A DNA stretch of 64,000 nt from Ophiura sarsii (Eukaryota; Echinodermata; Ophiuroidea; Amphilepidida; Ophiuridae). Made by a program: the position numbers and the translations under genes. This document shows positions 11,039 through 22,248 of the stretch, one piece after another. The notes under the pieces are model-generated. The model searched no databases and was not told where the DNA came from. It worked only from the letters and a program-made list of their open reading frames with translations. The stretch covers positions 69,177,062 through 69,241,061 of the forward strand of contig CM069446.1 of the NCBI GenBank assembly GCA_035610835.1, given 5' to 3'. Each line of letters starts with the position of its first letter. Within the stretch, counting starts at the first letter, position 1.

Positions 11039-11479
11039 GAGATTATGCAATGCATACTAATTACCTGGATTAACGAGGCTAATCGGCCGTTGATCAAAAT
11101 TTAATTTATATCAAAACTTTTCCCATCAGTACTACTATTGTGCCTGACATTTATTTAAACATCATACCTATGTGTCTAAAAGATATGGAATAAATAAAAA
11201 CAAGCCTTTTCACTGATTTTGTAAGCTGCAAATATGCAAATTTATGCTAATTAGCTAGTTTATACATCAAAAAACATAGTATCGCTAAACAAACTAAAAA
11301 TTCCTGAACTTTGGACTCTTGCCTACATTATAGGCATAGAATTAAACTTTGGATGCACATTTGAAATGTTGGCTATTTGGTTGACATTTGCTTGGAATTG
11401 CCCAAATCTGATTCACTTCCTTTGTGCAACATAACATCACCGGGCCCTGGTATCCTGGTTCAGTTCTTCCTGAATTTCT

Positions 11480-11546
11480 GGCGCCGGGAACCGAACCAGG
11501 GTCACCTAATGGCAGTCCCACCCCTGTCAAATTGAGCCACGGAGTC
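11480..11546 (-). mobile_element. tRNA-derived SINE head
   Basis: On the minus strand GACTCCGTGGCTCAATTTGA resembles a tRNA 5' end with box A, and CTGGTTCGGTTCCCGG about 43 bases on matches box B (GGTTCGANTCC). The presumed acceptor stem does not pair, so this is not a working tRNA. A SINE body probably continues to about 11395. Confidence 0.6.
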
Positions 11547-11579
11547 AGCTTAGAAAATATTAAGATTTTCGGCACACCA

Positions 11580-12007
11580 GCTCCTATAGTTCATCCAACA
11601 TGACATGGAACATGACCTTTTATGATATATATTTCTTTTGCAATGTGAAAGATCATCATAATCCTATCCCTGTTACCCTGAACAGACTTTAAAGTTCAAA
11701 AGTTTACTCGCCATGACATCGAGCATGATCTTTGTTAAGTGTCCATTAATTCTGCATCAGTGATGTTCCATCTTACTTTGAACAGACATTAGTATTTTCA
11801 GTATAAAAGTAGTACTTTTAGTAACGTTAAATCTCAAGATTAAACTAAGATGCTTGAAATACAGCTATCCTATCCCTTCCCTGGTGCCCCTCCCCTCGAT
11901 GACTCTCGAACCCGGGTCTCAAACCCCTCTCCGCAAAATAACAACACCACTGCCCGGTATCCCCTTTCAGATTTCCAGTAACAAAACGAGGCAATGACAA
12001 ACTGATC
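11580..12007. other. No gene seen; weak box B-like motif
   Basis: Non-coding. On the minus strand GAGACCCGGGTTCGAG at about 11908-11923 resembles a tRNA box B without a matching box A, perhaps another SINE relic. Confidence 0.3.
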
Positions 12008-12221
12008 TTAACCCCATGAGAACTACCTGCCGATTGGTTGAAATTTTGGATGTGTCAAATTTTGTGCCAATAAAAGACATTGTTAGAATAATTACATTTT
12101 TCAAAAAGATTAGCATACACTATTTATAAGCACAACTGTAATTGGTTATACAGATGATTATATCGTATAATTGACCAATGGGAATGTTTGTACGAAAGAC
12201 AGGTAGTGCCCAGGGGGTTAA
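12008..12221. mobile_element. piggyBac-like MITE, second copy
   Basis: TTAA-bounded, with ends TTAACCCCATGAGAACTACC and GGTAGTGCCCAGGGGGTTAA. It aligns with 4190-4405 over most of its length, including CCGATTGGTT and TTGTTAGAATAATTA. Confidence 0.82.
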
Positions 12222-12871
12222 TCTCAAGAACCCATCACACAGCAATGTCGGTTTCAACCTGCAAAGCATCAGCAATGTGTTTACAGTTAACCAGTGTATG
12301 TACGATGAGTTAACTGTTAGTCATATTTCCACTATGAGATCAGTACATCCAAAACAAATACATTGCGAAGTTCTACCATGTGTTCTATATGTCGACCTTG
12401 CCAAGAGCCCAAACTTATTTTATTTTAAAAAGCGCAGCCCTTGACTATTTTGGGCCTACATCAAATAGCATAGCACTTGAATCGAGCCCTCCCTGAACAC
12501 ATGTCGGCAAAAGGCGCTATGCTGGTTCCCTGTGCCTCATGGTCTTCCCACACACACACACCCCACACAGACAGACAGATAGTCTGACCTAGCCGTTCAT
12601 CAAGGCGTTATGGTGGTGTGTGTGACCACTTTTAAAACAGTGTGAGCGCCCTCTATAAAAAGAGTATACAATACAACGCCTTTCCTCATATAATCTTTGT
12701 GTTATGTTTTGCATTGTTTTATGGAAGATTTATCCTGGAAAAAAATGCGCTTGCTGATTGGTTGATAATGATGTCATGATATATCGGGAGACGTCATCGA
12801 TATCAAGTGCTACCTTTAAACGTTGTTGTTAATAGAATTAGGCGGAGCTAATCGTGTGTTACGATGACGAT

Positions 12872-12937
12872 GGTGTTTGATTGACACATACTGCTTACAC
12901 GGTAGGTGTTTGATCAACACATACTGCTTACACGGTA
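12872..12937 (+). repeat. 33-bp tandem duplication
   Basis: Two adjacent copies of GGTGTTTGAT(T/C)(G/A)ACACA followed by TACTGCTTACACGGTA. Local duplication; no gene context found. The surrounding 12222-13400 shows no supported gene. Confidence 0.8.
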
Positions 12938-13404
12938 GAATAGATATTTGCGCAGACTCCTCGCTCCGCTCGGCATTCCGAGCATCTCTTTTTTGAAAGA
13001 GCGTACCTGTATAGTCTCGGCACAGCCCCACCCAAGCGCAAACCACATGGCACAACACAGAACAGTTTCATGCCAAAGGGTTGCATATCGCAATAATAAA
13101 TGGCGTCAGATTTTGGATTTGGGGGCCAGTATTCTTCGGCCATTATTCTCAGGGCTGATCCACATAGGAGACCTATTTTTAGTACTGATAGACTGATAGT
13201 TTGAACCTTGGGGGTCTAAGGTACAGGGCCATGCGTTATGAACTCGCCACCCTTAGCGTTACATCACAAATATTATGAATTTTTACACCAATTGAGTTTC
13301 AATTTAGAATATCTCCACAATTATCAACCCTAAACTAGCAAAAGTATACATTTTTAGAAAGCTGAAGACACAAGCAATCTAAATATACACATTTCAACTC
13401 ATTA

Positions 13405-13602
13405 TACAGGGTGACCTTGAAATTATACAGGGTGGAAAAAATAAATTCCGGATAAAAAGTGGGGTACTTAATGCATTGCTTATTACTAACTTACAGTAAT
13501 AAACTGAAAGTAAACAATGTTTATATGGTTAGAGGATGGGGGAAGCCTACTGACTTTGGAGAAAGAAAAATCACAGTTGTTTGTTAATCTCAGAATACAG
13601 GG
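13405..13602. repeat. Cluster of TACAGGGTG mariner-type ends
   Basis: TATACAGGGTGACC, TATACAGGGTGGAA and ATACAGGGTGTTCC occur at about 13403, 13424 and 13594. All look like Tc1/mariner terminal motifs without matching opposite ends. Fragmented insertions are the likely origin. Confidence 0.5.
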
Positions 13603-15395
13603 TGTTCCAAATTATGTTATTTTTTTTCTACAATTCAACATATTTTGAACTGAAACATTTTAGCCCTAACCCCAACTGAAAAAGTAAGTCCATATTTGGA
13701 TTCCTTATCAAATTTCCCTTCAGAAAATGTATACTTTGACTATGATAGGATAAGTAATTAAAAAAATACAGCAACTTTTAGATTTTGAAGACATCCGCAA
13801 TACTTACTACAGTGTTCAATATGAAAACGGGTAGTTTCGTACGTAAAAGTTCGTATTTTATAGACTAAACCAATCATAAAGAGTTCAAAATGATTAAAAA
13901 CAATTAGCAGAATTGTTTAGCTGTAAATTAAGACCAAAATCAAGTTTGTAGCCCCTGTAGTACTTTAGCAGTAGTGAATTTAATTAAGTTTACACCCGCG
14001 AAACGCCCCGTTCCCATAGAGTTTATGTGTACCTCCTCCCCCCCCCTCCTCCTCCCCCCCCCCCTCCTCCACCTTGACTGTTCGCAATTCAATCAACCAC
14101 AACTTCGTTAATTGAGAAGCTATATCGTTCATATTTACAGGTTTGTTAGTCATATTAATTAGCTTTTAAATGAGACCAAGAACATGACTATAGCTTTTTG
14201 TTTTGCTGAGATATGATGAATTAAACAGATCACAATTTGAAAATACGTAACAACACCACCATTTTTGGGTGGCGAGTTCAAAACGCATGGCCACAGGTAT
14301 AATGCCACCCAAATGGAACACTTTTTGGTTAAATTCCTTAAACATGGTGTAATTTGTGCTGAAAACCCCTAAACATAGGTCCCCAATTGCTAGAATACAA
14401 TAACCATGGGTCCACAACTGCGAACAATCCCTCAACACGGACCCCAAATCGCTGAAAACAGTCAAATTGGTCATTATTTAGATAAACACCCTACAGTAGG
14501 TCACAATTTCAAACCTCCAGCTGCACACCCCACTCATAAAATTTGAGTAACTAACCCCCCCCCCCCCCCCTCCCCCACCCCCACCCAGTCTGCACTTTGC
14601 TATGTTACGCATCATGCTTCTCTGGGTTTCACTTATGTTGTTGTTATTTATTTTCTTTCCCATCCTACATTCAACTAGTGCGACCAGTACTACGCTTGAT
14701 TGGTCACCCGTGGCTCCAGGCTGGTACAGTCTTGCACATTTGGCTTCCAACCCCTGCATGCATTGAGCCAATTTGTTTTAAGCCCTCAAAGCTCTGCTAT
14801 AAAATTTCAAGATTTTACCCACAAATTAGGTAAACTTTTCTTGCAAAATATCTCACCCCCTCATGCAATCTTCAGATATGAGTAGCACTAGTTTTGCGCC
14901 CATCCACGAACAAGAAACTTACGCCAGCAACAGCCCCCCCCCCCCCCAACATGGCACTATTGGTAGCTTGGACTTACATGGTACATATAGCTCACACAGT
15001 GTAACTATTTGGACCGTTGGAAGTACACACTCAGTGCTAATCCAGTTTTCAGCTCAGTCGATGTTGACAAAACCAGTGCTACAGTGTTGATACGAGAGGA
15101 TACAGTCGCAGCACAAAACCAGTGCTACAGTGTAGATATGAGAGATTGCGGAGCATAAGAATGCTCTAGTTTGCAATTTGCAGTTGTCACCAGCTTTTTA
15201 AAATATTTGCATTTTTCTGAACTTGACAGACTTGCGTTGTTGGTTTGTTGGTTCTTTTCCTTCGGAAATTGGGAGTGTTAAAAATGCAAACTATTTTGTG
15301 TTCAGAGGAGCGGAGAGCCCATTTCTCTTTTTGGAGCATAACAACAACAAAACAACATCGAAAAATATATTTTCCACTGCCCTGAAAAACGCATG
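13603..15395. other. No gene seen; repeat-derived sequence
   Basis: Contains a polypyrimidine tract (14034-14071), a diverged relative of the GTGTGCCGC-type repeat at about 14240-14590 (CCTAAACATAGG, then a run of C), and a duplicated CAAAACCAGTGCTACAGTGT phrase at about 15069-15132. Short open frames carry no recognisable motifs. Confidence 0.4.
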
Positions 15396-15605
15396 CTGTA
15401 AAACCACTTAATTCCGCGAGGGATTTAATTTTGTGAATTGCGCGAGGGATGTGGATTCGCAAAATTAAATACCCGCGAAACTGACAATTTTGCGTTGACA
15501 GTTACAGTAACATTTCCAGATTCCAGAAATTAAACGCCTGCGAAAATAGCAGTCATTTTAATTTGGCGAAAAATAAAGTATCAGTGAAATTATAGTGTTT
15601 TACAT
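15396..15605 (+). mobile_element. CTGTAAAACCACTTAATT-family MITE
   Basis: Runs from CTGTAAAACCACTTAATTCC to TATAGTGTTTTACA, with internal CGCGAGGGAT and GATGTGGATTCGC blocks shared with the copies at 55819 and 62226. Non-coding. Confidence 0.88.
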
Positions 15606-15668
15606 TACATTCCCAAAAGAAATCCATTCATGTGAAAATAGAAGTTTGTGCGTTCTTGGTTGTTTTTT

Positions 15669-16402
15669 GTTTTCTTTTTTTGGTTTGTCTGTTTGTTGTT
15701 GGGAGGGTCTTTGTTGTGTTTTTTTGGGGGGGCGGTGATTGTTGTTGATATAGTTATAGTGGGCTTTTTGGGGGGGGCGAAGCCACCCTTATAGAATGAG
15801 ATTGCAAAAACTTACACATTTTGGTCTTTCTAGACATAAGTGGGGGCCGCCATGTTTGTAGTCTTTGTAAATTACATGTACCTATGCAGTTTATTTCAAC
15901 AGTACCCGCAGTCTGTGCTGGAGTCAAAGCTATATTTGTTTAGTTGATTAGAGATGTGCTACTCCCAACAGAGAGACATAATAGCTTATCTTGTTTGACT
16001 AGCTTATCTTGTTTGACCAAGGTCATATATACCTTCAGACTGTACCCCCTCCATGCACACAAATCAACTTTATTGGTTTCCTGTACTATTTTTAGACTGC
16101 GGTGTTTTGATTCTTTTTTTTGGTTTGAATTATAGAAAATACATACACACTTTTCCCTGGTATTTTTGTATGAAACAGATGTTTGGTTACAAAACATGCT
16201 TCTTTCTCTTGGATCGCCCCCATTCCATTTCAATGGAATTTTTATTTTGGTTTGTCTGTTTGTTGTTGGGAGGGTCTTTTGTTTGTTTTTTGTTGCTTTT
16301 TTGGGGGGGGGGGTGGGGGTGGGGGTGGAGGGGTTGTTGTCTTTGTTGTGTTTTTTGGGGGGGGGGCGGTGATTGTTGTTGATATAGTTATAGTGGGCTT
16401 TT
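15669..16402 (+). repeat. Local duplication of a G/T-rich segment
   Basis: GTTTGTCTGTTTGTTGTTGG, GAGGGTCTTTG and CGGTGATTGTTGTTGATATA occur in the same order at 15684-15770 and 16252-16400, followed both times by TAGTGGGCTTTTT. The second copy has expanded G runs. Bases 15981-16018 also hold a tandem AGCTTATCTTGTTTGAC pair. Confidence 0.8.
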
Positions 16403-16942
16403 TTCAGGGTGGATCGATCATTAAAACCTAAGTCTCCAGGGCCTTACATGTAGTAAGTTAAGGTTTTGCCGTATCCTCACAGTACATTTATTATTACAAT
16501 ATACAATTTGAAACTCCTGATTTTGGATTTGATGTTGTGCCAGAAAATCATTTATTTTTCTAAAAATAAAAGACAAGTATTTTGTTTTACAATGTACATT
16601 TAAGGAATAGGCTTTTTTCGCAATAACTATTTTCACAAATCACTCCTGACAAGTTTCTTCCAAGGAATTACACTCAAAAAATATATTTGGCGAGTTGCTA
16701 ATTTCGCAGCAGAAATGTCCACTCGCAAAAATAACAAATAAAACCTTGGTAAAGACAACATACTTCAGAAGATATGTGCAACAATATTTTAACATTTAGA
16801 GAAACATGTGCATCAGGATACCGACTGTAATTTGGCGGAACGTTGACAATTATTGGCATGGAACGAACCTTTTTAGGATGTCTTACGGAAGGGGATACCA
16901 GTAGGGGGATGCGTGGGGATGAGTCAACATAGCTACAAGCGA

Positions 16943-17346
16943 TAAGGCCAACAAAGATAAATAGTTGTGTTGCCCTCAGCGGCCGACCCTAAAATCGTAA
17001 AAACTAGGGTCACATTTTTTTTTCCCCAAATGTTTTCCAATTTTTTTTCCTTCATTTTTTTTTTCAATTTAAATTTGATCTTAAAGTGTCTAAATGTTAC
17101 TATTTCTTGCTTGAAATGAATAAGTAAGCTTAAATAAATGGGATTTAGACTATTATCACACTACATGTAGAAACATTAGTTAAATTGACTTAGGGCCTAT
17201 ACCAATTTTATCTCAACATAAACCATTTATTTTTCAGCCAAGAAAAAAGAAAAAAGAAGAAGAAGAAAAAAGATTTCCGACTGACCGACCCGATTATAAA
17301 ATGTTAGCACTTGAGGGCAACACAACTATTTCATTTTTTGGCCTAA
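16943..17346. mobile_element. GGCCTAA-end element, copy 1
   Basis: Left end AAGGCCAACAAAGATAAATA then GTTGTGTTGCCCTCAG; right end GAGGGCAACACAACT and TTTTTTGGCCTAAT. Paired GGGTCGGTCGG-like or CGACCCT blocks lie just inside. The interior shares ACCAATTTTGTCTTGACATA-type sequence with copies at 40462 and 58089. Non-coding, about 400 bp. Confidence 0.82.
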
Positions 17347-17465
17347 TATTGACATATCAAGAAATGAATGTGAACATATACAAGGTTTATAGTGTGAATT
17401 GTCAAGTGACTTTACAAACGAATTTGAAATCAATAAATGGGGTTATCAAGGTCCCAGTCAATGTA

Positions 17466-17520
17466 TTAACATTTTCCATGCAGCTATTGCTTTTACCATA
17501 TACAAAACAGATTTTTCTCA
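17466..17520 (-). mobile_element. TTAA-target MITE fragment
   Basis: TTAACATTTTCCATGCAGCT followed by TGGTAAAAC-like and AAACAGATTTTTC sequence matches the right end of the CACTTTCCACGCGGC family, here truncated. The sequence after it (CTGATCGAAGTGCGC) also lies next to the copy at 42114-42364. Confidence 0.7.
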
Positions 17521-17875
17521 GAATGCGCATCTGATCGAAGTGCGCATCGCGTATGTCGTACTATGGCCAAGAGAATACACCTAGCACATAAAGTCCCTGA
17601 CCAGGTGCTTTGAGGTTGGCTAATTCAAAATATATGATCGGTACCAAAAATCTGAGATATACATTAAATGAGCAAATTTCTTCTCCGCAGTTTGATACCT
17701 CATTCAACAAAATCGAATGGATACTTTTAAAGTTATGTCGATTTCAATGACCGCGCATGCAACAGAAAAGTTGCATTAGGTATAGGAAATCATTGATTTG
17801 TGTGTGATTTACGCACTGAAAAACTCACAGCTTATCAGCTAAGACTTGTATTCTTAACAGCCAGATACACCCTTT

Positions 17876-18029
17876 TATAATAATGTGTGGTTTGCTGAGT
17901 GATTGAGACAGTACAAACGGTGGTTAACTAGAGCGTTCTACATAGTGTAGTCTTTGCTTTATTTACTCCAATGATAAGCCCAGTGTTTCTATACTATTAA
18001 CGTAACGCTATATTATTAGGGATACTACA
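17876..18029. repeat. Left 154-bp terminal direct repeat
   Basis: Begins TATAATAATGTGTGG and ends GGGATACTACA. Identical base for base to 20401-20554. It contains no hammerhead core (CTGANGA with GAAA) that I can find on either strand. Confidence 0.92.
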
Positions 18030-18184
18030 TCTCTCCCCTGTTTTAAAGTGTTTTTATAGATTGATGCAATGATTCAATAATGCTTTTATGATCTGAATTA
18101 TTGTAATGCAAAGAGTGTTTCTAATTGAATGATTGAACATAAATAATGTTCAAAGTATAAAATAGTCTAAATCTTTAATTTCAA

Positions 18185-18266
18185 CCAGTGTGTAATGCTA
18201 TGATGTCTCGACCAGTGTGTAATGCTATGATGCTATGATGTCTCGACCAGTGTGTAATGCTATGAT
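18185..18266 (+). repeat. 27-bp tandem repeat, three copies
   Basis: CCAGTGTGTAATGCTATGAT followed by GTCTCGA is repeated three times, the second copy with an extra GCTATGAT. The CCAGTGTGTA word recurs as the spacer of the downstream hairpin units. Confidence 0.88.
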
Positions 18267-18506
18267 CGTTCCTCTCACCCTTCCTTTTACAAGGATTTTG
18301 TTTTTTATTTAATTTCCTTTCACCAATGTAAATTAATACATAATGAGTTTTTTTTCCTCATCTCTTCACTCCGGTGTGTTTTGTTCTTCTTTTTCCTCCA
18401 GTGTGAATGGTTTTGTTTTGTCGTCTCACTTGTGTGAATTGTGTTTATTTTCACAAGCGTTGTTTGAATTTTTTTCTTCACCAGTGTGTATAGTTCATTT
18501 TTGTGC

Positions 18507-18717
18507 GAATCGACTTTTGATTCCACGTGTTGGATATGATTATGTGCGAATCAACTTTTGATTCCATGTGATTTGTTTTTAGAACCGACTTCTGGTTCGC
18601 AGTATGTTCTGTGTGAACCGCCTTCTGGTGTTTAATAATCTGCGTGAACCGCCTTTTGGTTCCTATTATGTTGTGAACCACCTTCTGGTTCTTAGTGTGT
18701 GAACCGCCTTCTGGTTC
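18507..18717 (+). repeat. Hairpin array A (GAAYC stems)
   Basis: Seven units with a 5-bp stem and a 7-base loop. GAATC-GACTTTT-GATTC (18507) and GAATC-AACTTTT-GATTC (18548) are followed by GAACC-GACTTCT-GGTTC (18582), GAACC-GCCTTTT-GGTTC (18646), GAACC-ACCTTCT-GGTTC (18675) and GAACC-GCCTTCT-GGTTC (18701). One unit at 18615 is degenerate. The T-to-C change on one arm is matched by A-to-G on the other. Confidence 0.88.
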
Positions 18718-18874
18718 TTAGTATATTCTGATTCTTATTATTGAGTATGCTTTTAGAGTATTGCATGATCAATGACTGACAATTACATTCTTATTGTATA
18801 CACAAATTGTACAGTTATAGTTGGCATTCGCAGAATGAGTTCGTATTGATTTCCATGTGTCTTTATAAAAATAT

Positions 18875-19540
18875 GGAACAGCTTTTGTGCTCCGGAATTT
18901 CAACCAGTGTGTATACCGATCTTGCATACGGAACAGCTTTTGTGTTCCTGAATTTCAACCAGTGTGTATCCCTATCTTGCATACGGAACAGCTTTTGTGT
19001 TCCTGAATTTCAACCAGTGTGTATACCTATTTGCATATGGAACAGCTTTTGTGTTCCTGAATTTCAACCAGTGTGTATACCTATCTTGCATACGGAACAG
19101 CTTTTGTGTTCCTGAATTTCAACCCGATGTGAGTGAACTGACTTTGTATATAAGGAACAGCAATTTCTACATGTGTGTGTACTTTGTATACGGAATAGCA
19201 TTTGTATTCCTGAATTTCTACATGTACTTTGTATACGGAATAGCCTTTGTATTCCTGAATTTCTACCTGTATACAAAACAGCATGTGTTCCAGGCTTTAA
19301 CTTTAAGTTCTCACCTGTGTATGGAACAGCATTTGTGTTCCAGGCTTCAAGTTATCACCTGTGTATGGAACAGCATTGGTGTTCCAGGATTAAGTTATCA
19401 CCTGTGTATGGAACAGCATTAGTGTTCCAGGCTTAAGTTCTCACCTGTGTATGGAACAGCACTTTTGTGTTCCAGGCCTTAAGCTCCTCATTTGATTTAT
19501 GACTTTCTCACCTGTGTATGGAACAGCACTTTTGTGTTCC
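18875..19540 (+). repeat. Hairpin array B (GGAAYA stems)
   Basis: About twelve units at 43-67 base spacing. Typical units are GGAACA-GCTTTTG-TGTTCC (18930, 18985, 19039, 19094), GGAATA-GCATTTG-TATTCC (19192), GGAATA-GCCTTTG-TATTCC (19237) and GGAACA-GCATTTG-TGTTCC (19323). Later copies are at 19367, 19410, 19453 and 19520, and one outlier is at 19801. Spacers are AATTTCAACCAGTGTGTATA or CACCTGTGTAT. Spacing is not a multiple of three and reading frames drift, so this is not a protein repeat. Confidence 0.9.
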
Positions 19541-20400
19541 AGGCCTTAAGCTCTTCATTTGATTTATGACTTAGTTGATAGCTCTTTCATTCAGCGTGTG
19601 GATAGCTCTCAAGTTCCAACTATCTCTATCCCTCCGATCTCTTTATTTTTACTTTTTAAGTTTTACTTTAGTATAATGATTGTTTGACTTGTTGTAGTTC
19701 ACTTAACTATCTCTCTCCCTCTTCTTAGTTTACTTATAGTATACTGATTGTTTGACTAGTAGTCTAGTGTTTCAGTTCGATGTTGTTTTCAATCATATTT
19801 GGAACAGCTTTTGTGTTCACATCAGCTTCATTGTTTTTGTACATGTTCCGATTTTTCTCACGTATGCATGCCTCAGTTTAGTTTGATTGATTGATAGTTT
19901 TATACTAGCATAATATAATATCGTTTTTATAAGCTTGCTACTTGGTATTTCTCATGTATGTATGCATGACTAGAAAATTCACCAGTGTGTATCATCATAA
20001 GTTACAGTTTACATTGAAAAAGCTTATTTCGTTCATCGCTATAAAAACTGAAGAATTGTTAACACGAAAAGTCTTACGTATTGATGAAGCTTATTTGTTC
20101 ATAAACTGATGAACTGTTTATCATGAAACTCTTACGTTTGTGTGCGATACATTGTTTTGTTGTTTTTGATTTCGCCCACGGCAATCCGCTACCGACAGCT
20201 CGTAGTCGTAGTCTGTCTATCAAGGACATTCGTCTCATCATGTTGATTTTGTTTACTACGCTGAATTCTGCATGCAAACTTACGGCATGTGACACATGTC
20301 GATTGTAGATTTTTAAAGTCTGATTTATGATAGATTCATGATTTATTTTCCGAGATTTTCGGGTTCTGCTGATTCTTTGTTTATCCTATCTCGCCGCCAA

Positions 20401-20554
20401 TATAATAATGTGTGGTTTGCTGAGTGATTGAGACAGTACAAACGGTGGTTAACTAGAGCGTTCTACATAGTGTAGTCTTTGCTTTATTTACTCCAATGAT
20501 AAGCCCAGTGTTTCTATACTATTAACGTAACGCTATATTATTAGGGATACTACA
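20401..20554. repeat. Right 154-bp terminal direct repeat
   Basis: Identical to 17876-18029. It is followed directly by CCTTT, matching the bases just before the left repeat. Confidence 0.92.
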
Positions 20555-21053
20555 CCTTTGTCCCGCACATTGCGGTTATCACTACAGACCCATTCATCTG
20601 TCTCGTTCAGATAGCACACAGTTATGACAGTAATCACACACAAATTAATGATTCCTATAATACCTAGTGCAACTTTTCTGTTGCATGCGCGGTCATTGAA
20701 ATCGACATAACTTTAAAAGTATCCATTCGATTTTGTTGAATGAGGTATCAAACTGCGGAGAAGAAATTTGCTCATTTAAAGTATATCTCAGATTTTTGGT
20801 ACCGATCATATATTTTGAATTAACCAGCCTCAAAGCACCTGGTCAGGGACTTTATGTGCTAGGTGTATTTTCCATATGTCCATTAATCTGCTCTCTTTTT
20901 CCGAAAGTCCTATATTTTGTGATTCGATTGAAAGAGGTCATATTTAGCAATTCATATTCAAAAGTCAAAGACACCTATTTTTTAAATTTAGAAGAAGATA
21001 ATCGATCAAAGATCGATTGTATATGTTCACATTCATTTTTTGATATGTCAATA

Positions 21054-22248
21054 TTAGGCCAAATGAAGAAAAAAAATCATGTTTAGCGTCCCCGCCCGCT
21101 TCCTTTTTAGGCCTGCCTCCTCCTTTTGCATTCTCTTACGCCCCCTTTCATCTTTAAATCGAGGGACTAGCCCTGCACACCAGTATCCATTGAGCAACCC
21201 TCCACCCATACATTGTATGTTTACTGGAAACCCATAATTTTCCTCTGTATATTTGACAAACTGTGTTAAAATTTCGGTGAAAAACAGCAAAATAAAGGAT
21301 TTTAGACCCATAAACTTACTAGAGAGTTAAAATGGGACCCTATTTGGTGGCCCATCCCCCGTAACCTCATACCCAATAAGAAACCCCCCGCCCCCGGACC
21401 CTCCCCCACCACCTACTCTCCGCCCCTATTGGAGAAATGCAGATACAATTTGGAATGCTCCTGATTACAAACACTGAAATAGTTCACAGCGGTTGATTTC
21501 GCTAATTTTCAATTGTTCACGATTTGCCAAAAATACGAACAATTTCCGTTTGCTGTTGAATTTGTGAAGACAATGTTTCACATAGACCTATGTCAGGCAT
21601 ATAATACAGCAAAGGCCTATTTTTGCTTATTTTTATTTTTGATCGTACCTTAATAATAACTGAGGAATGTGAATATTAATGTAACACAAACATTTTTACA
21701 ATTACAGAATGGATTGGTGGATAATCAAACAGTGAACTAATTGATTTCTGGATCGATCAATACATCTGATATTTGAAAAGGATCAATTCCATTGAATAAA
21801 CGAACAAAATGGTTTGAGAAAAAAAATGCTACAAAACATGTTTGGGTTATGTGAATAACACTAACAGGTTTAGGTAATTTTAAAGGCAAAATAAAAAATA
21901 AAACTTGTTTGGTGTCCTGCTAAAAAGGAAGGAGGAGCCCTTTTTTTCTTTCTTTTTTTTCTCCAAAATGGCCGCCCGACACATTTTGTCAAGATAGCTA
22001 TCCAGGCTATTTTTCAAGGTGGTTGCCTGCTTTTTTTCAAAATGACCGCCACTAGGACTCAAGAATTTACATTGGCTTCTTATGGGCAAGATGAAACCGA
22101 AAATGAGACCAAAATGATGTCGATTTTTAGTTGTTGTTTTTTTTTGGGGGGGGGGGGTTCCAAAAAGAAAAAAGGCAAAAAAAGGAGGTGGCCCATAAAA
22201 AGTTAGCGGGCAGGGAAGCTAAACATTTCTTTTTTTATTTGGCCTAAT
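21054..22248. mobile_element. GGCCTAA-end element, long copy
   Basis: Left end ATTAGGCCAAATGAAG, then TGTTTAGCGTCCCCGCCCGC; right end GCGGGCAGGGAAGCTAAACA, then TTTATTTGGCCTAAT. At about 1.2 kb it is the longest member here. Its interior differs from the other copies and shows no transposase frame. Bases 21290-21420 inside it resemble the GTGTGCCGC-type repeat. Confidence 0.75.

Larger units (their letters stand above)
17876..20554. mobile_element. ORF-less LTR-like element with hairpin array
   Basis: Two identical 154-bp direct repeats (17876-18029 and 20401-20554) bound 2371 bp of sequence without a meaningful ORF. Exactly outside the maximal repeats both flanks read CCTTT (17871-17875 and 20555-20559), a 5-bp target duplication of the size made by retroviral-type integrases. 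I see no primer-binding site starting TGG after the left repeat and no polypurine tract before the right one, so classical LTR retrotransposition is not demonstrated. The interior has three copies of CCAGTGTGTAATGCTATGAT (18185-18266) and two hairpin arrays. Identical repeats imply a recent insertion. It is small for an LTR element and large for a TRIM-type miniature. Confidence 0.78.
17338..21062. mobile_element. Inverted-repeat element hosting the LTR-like insertion
   Basis: Long inverted arms lie at 17572-17811 and 20631-20872, with shared blocks such as CACCTAGCACATAAAGTCC and TGACCGCGCATGCAACAGAA read on opposite strands. A second inverted block, GGCCTAATATTGACATATCA, lies at the outer ends (about 17338 and 21062). 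With the 2.7-kb LTR-like element removed, the host would be about 1 kb. A fragment of the TTAA-target MITE (about 17466-17520) interrupts the left arm. The superfamily is unknown. Confidence 0.7.

Noticed and set aside
17876..18029. Hammerhead ribozyme in the terminal repeat (retrozyme hypothesis)
   Set aside because: CTGAGTGA resembles but does not match the CTGANGA core, and no GAAA with a proper cleavage site is placed correctly on either strand.
18964..19422. 152-codon repetitive ORF in the hairpin array
   Set aside because: Repeat spacing is not a multiple of three and the frame drifts through different translations of the same DNA unit, so it is a by-product of the repeat.
18875..19540. 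CRISPR-like array of spaced palindromes
   Set aside because: Spacers are themselves repetitive, spacing varies from 43 to 67, no cas genes exist and the host is an animal.
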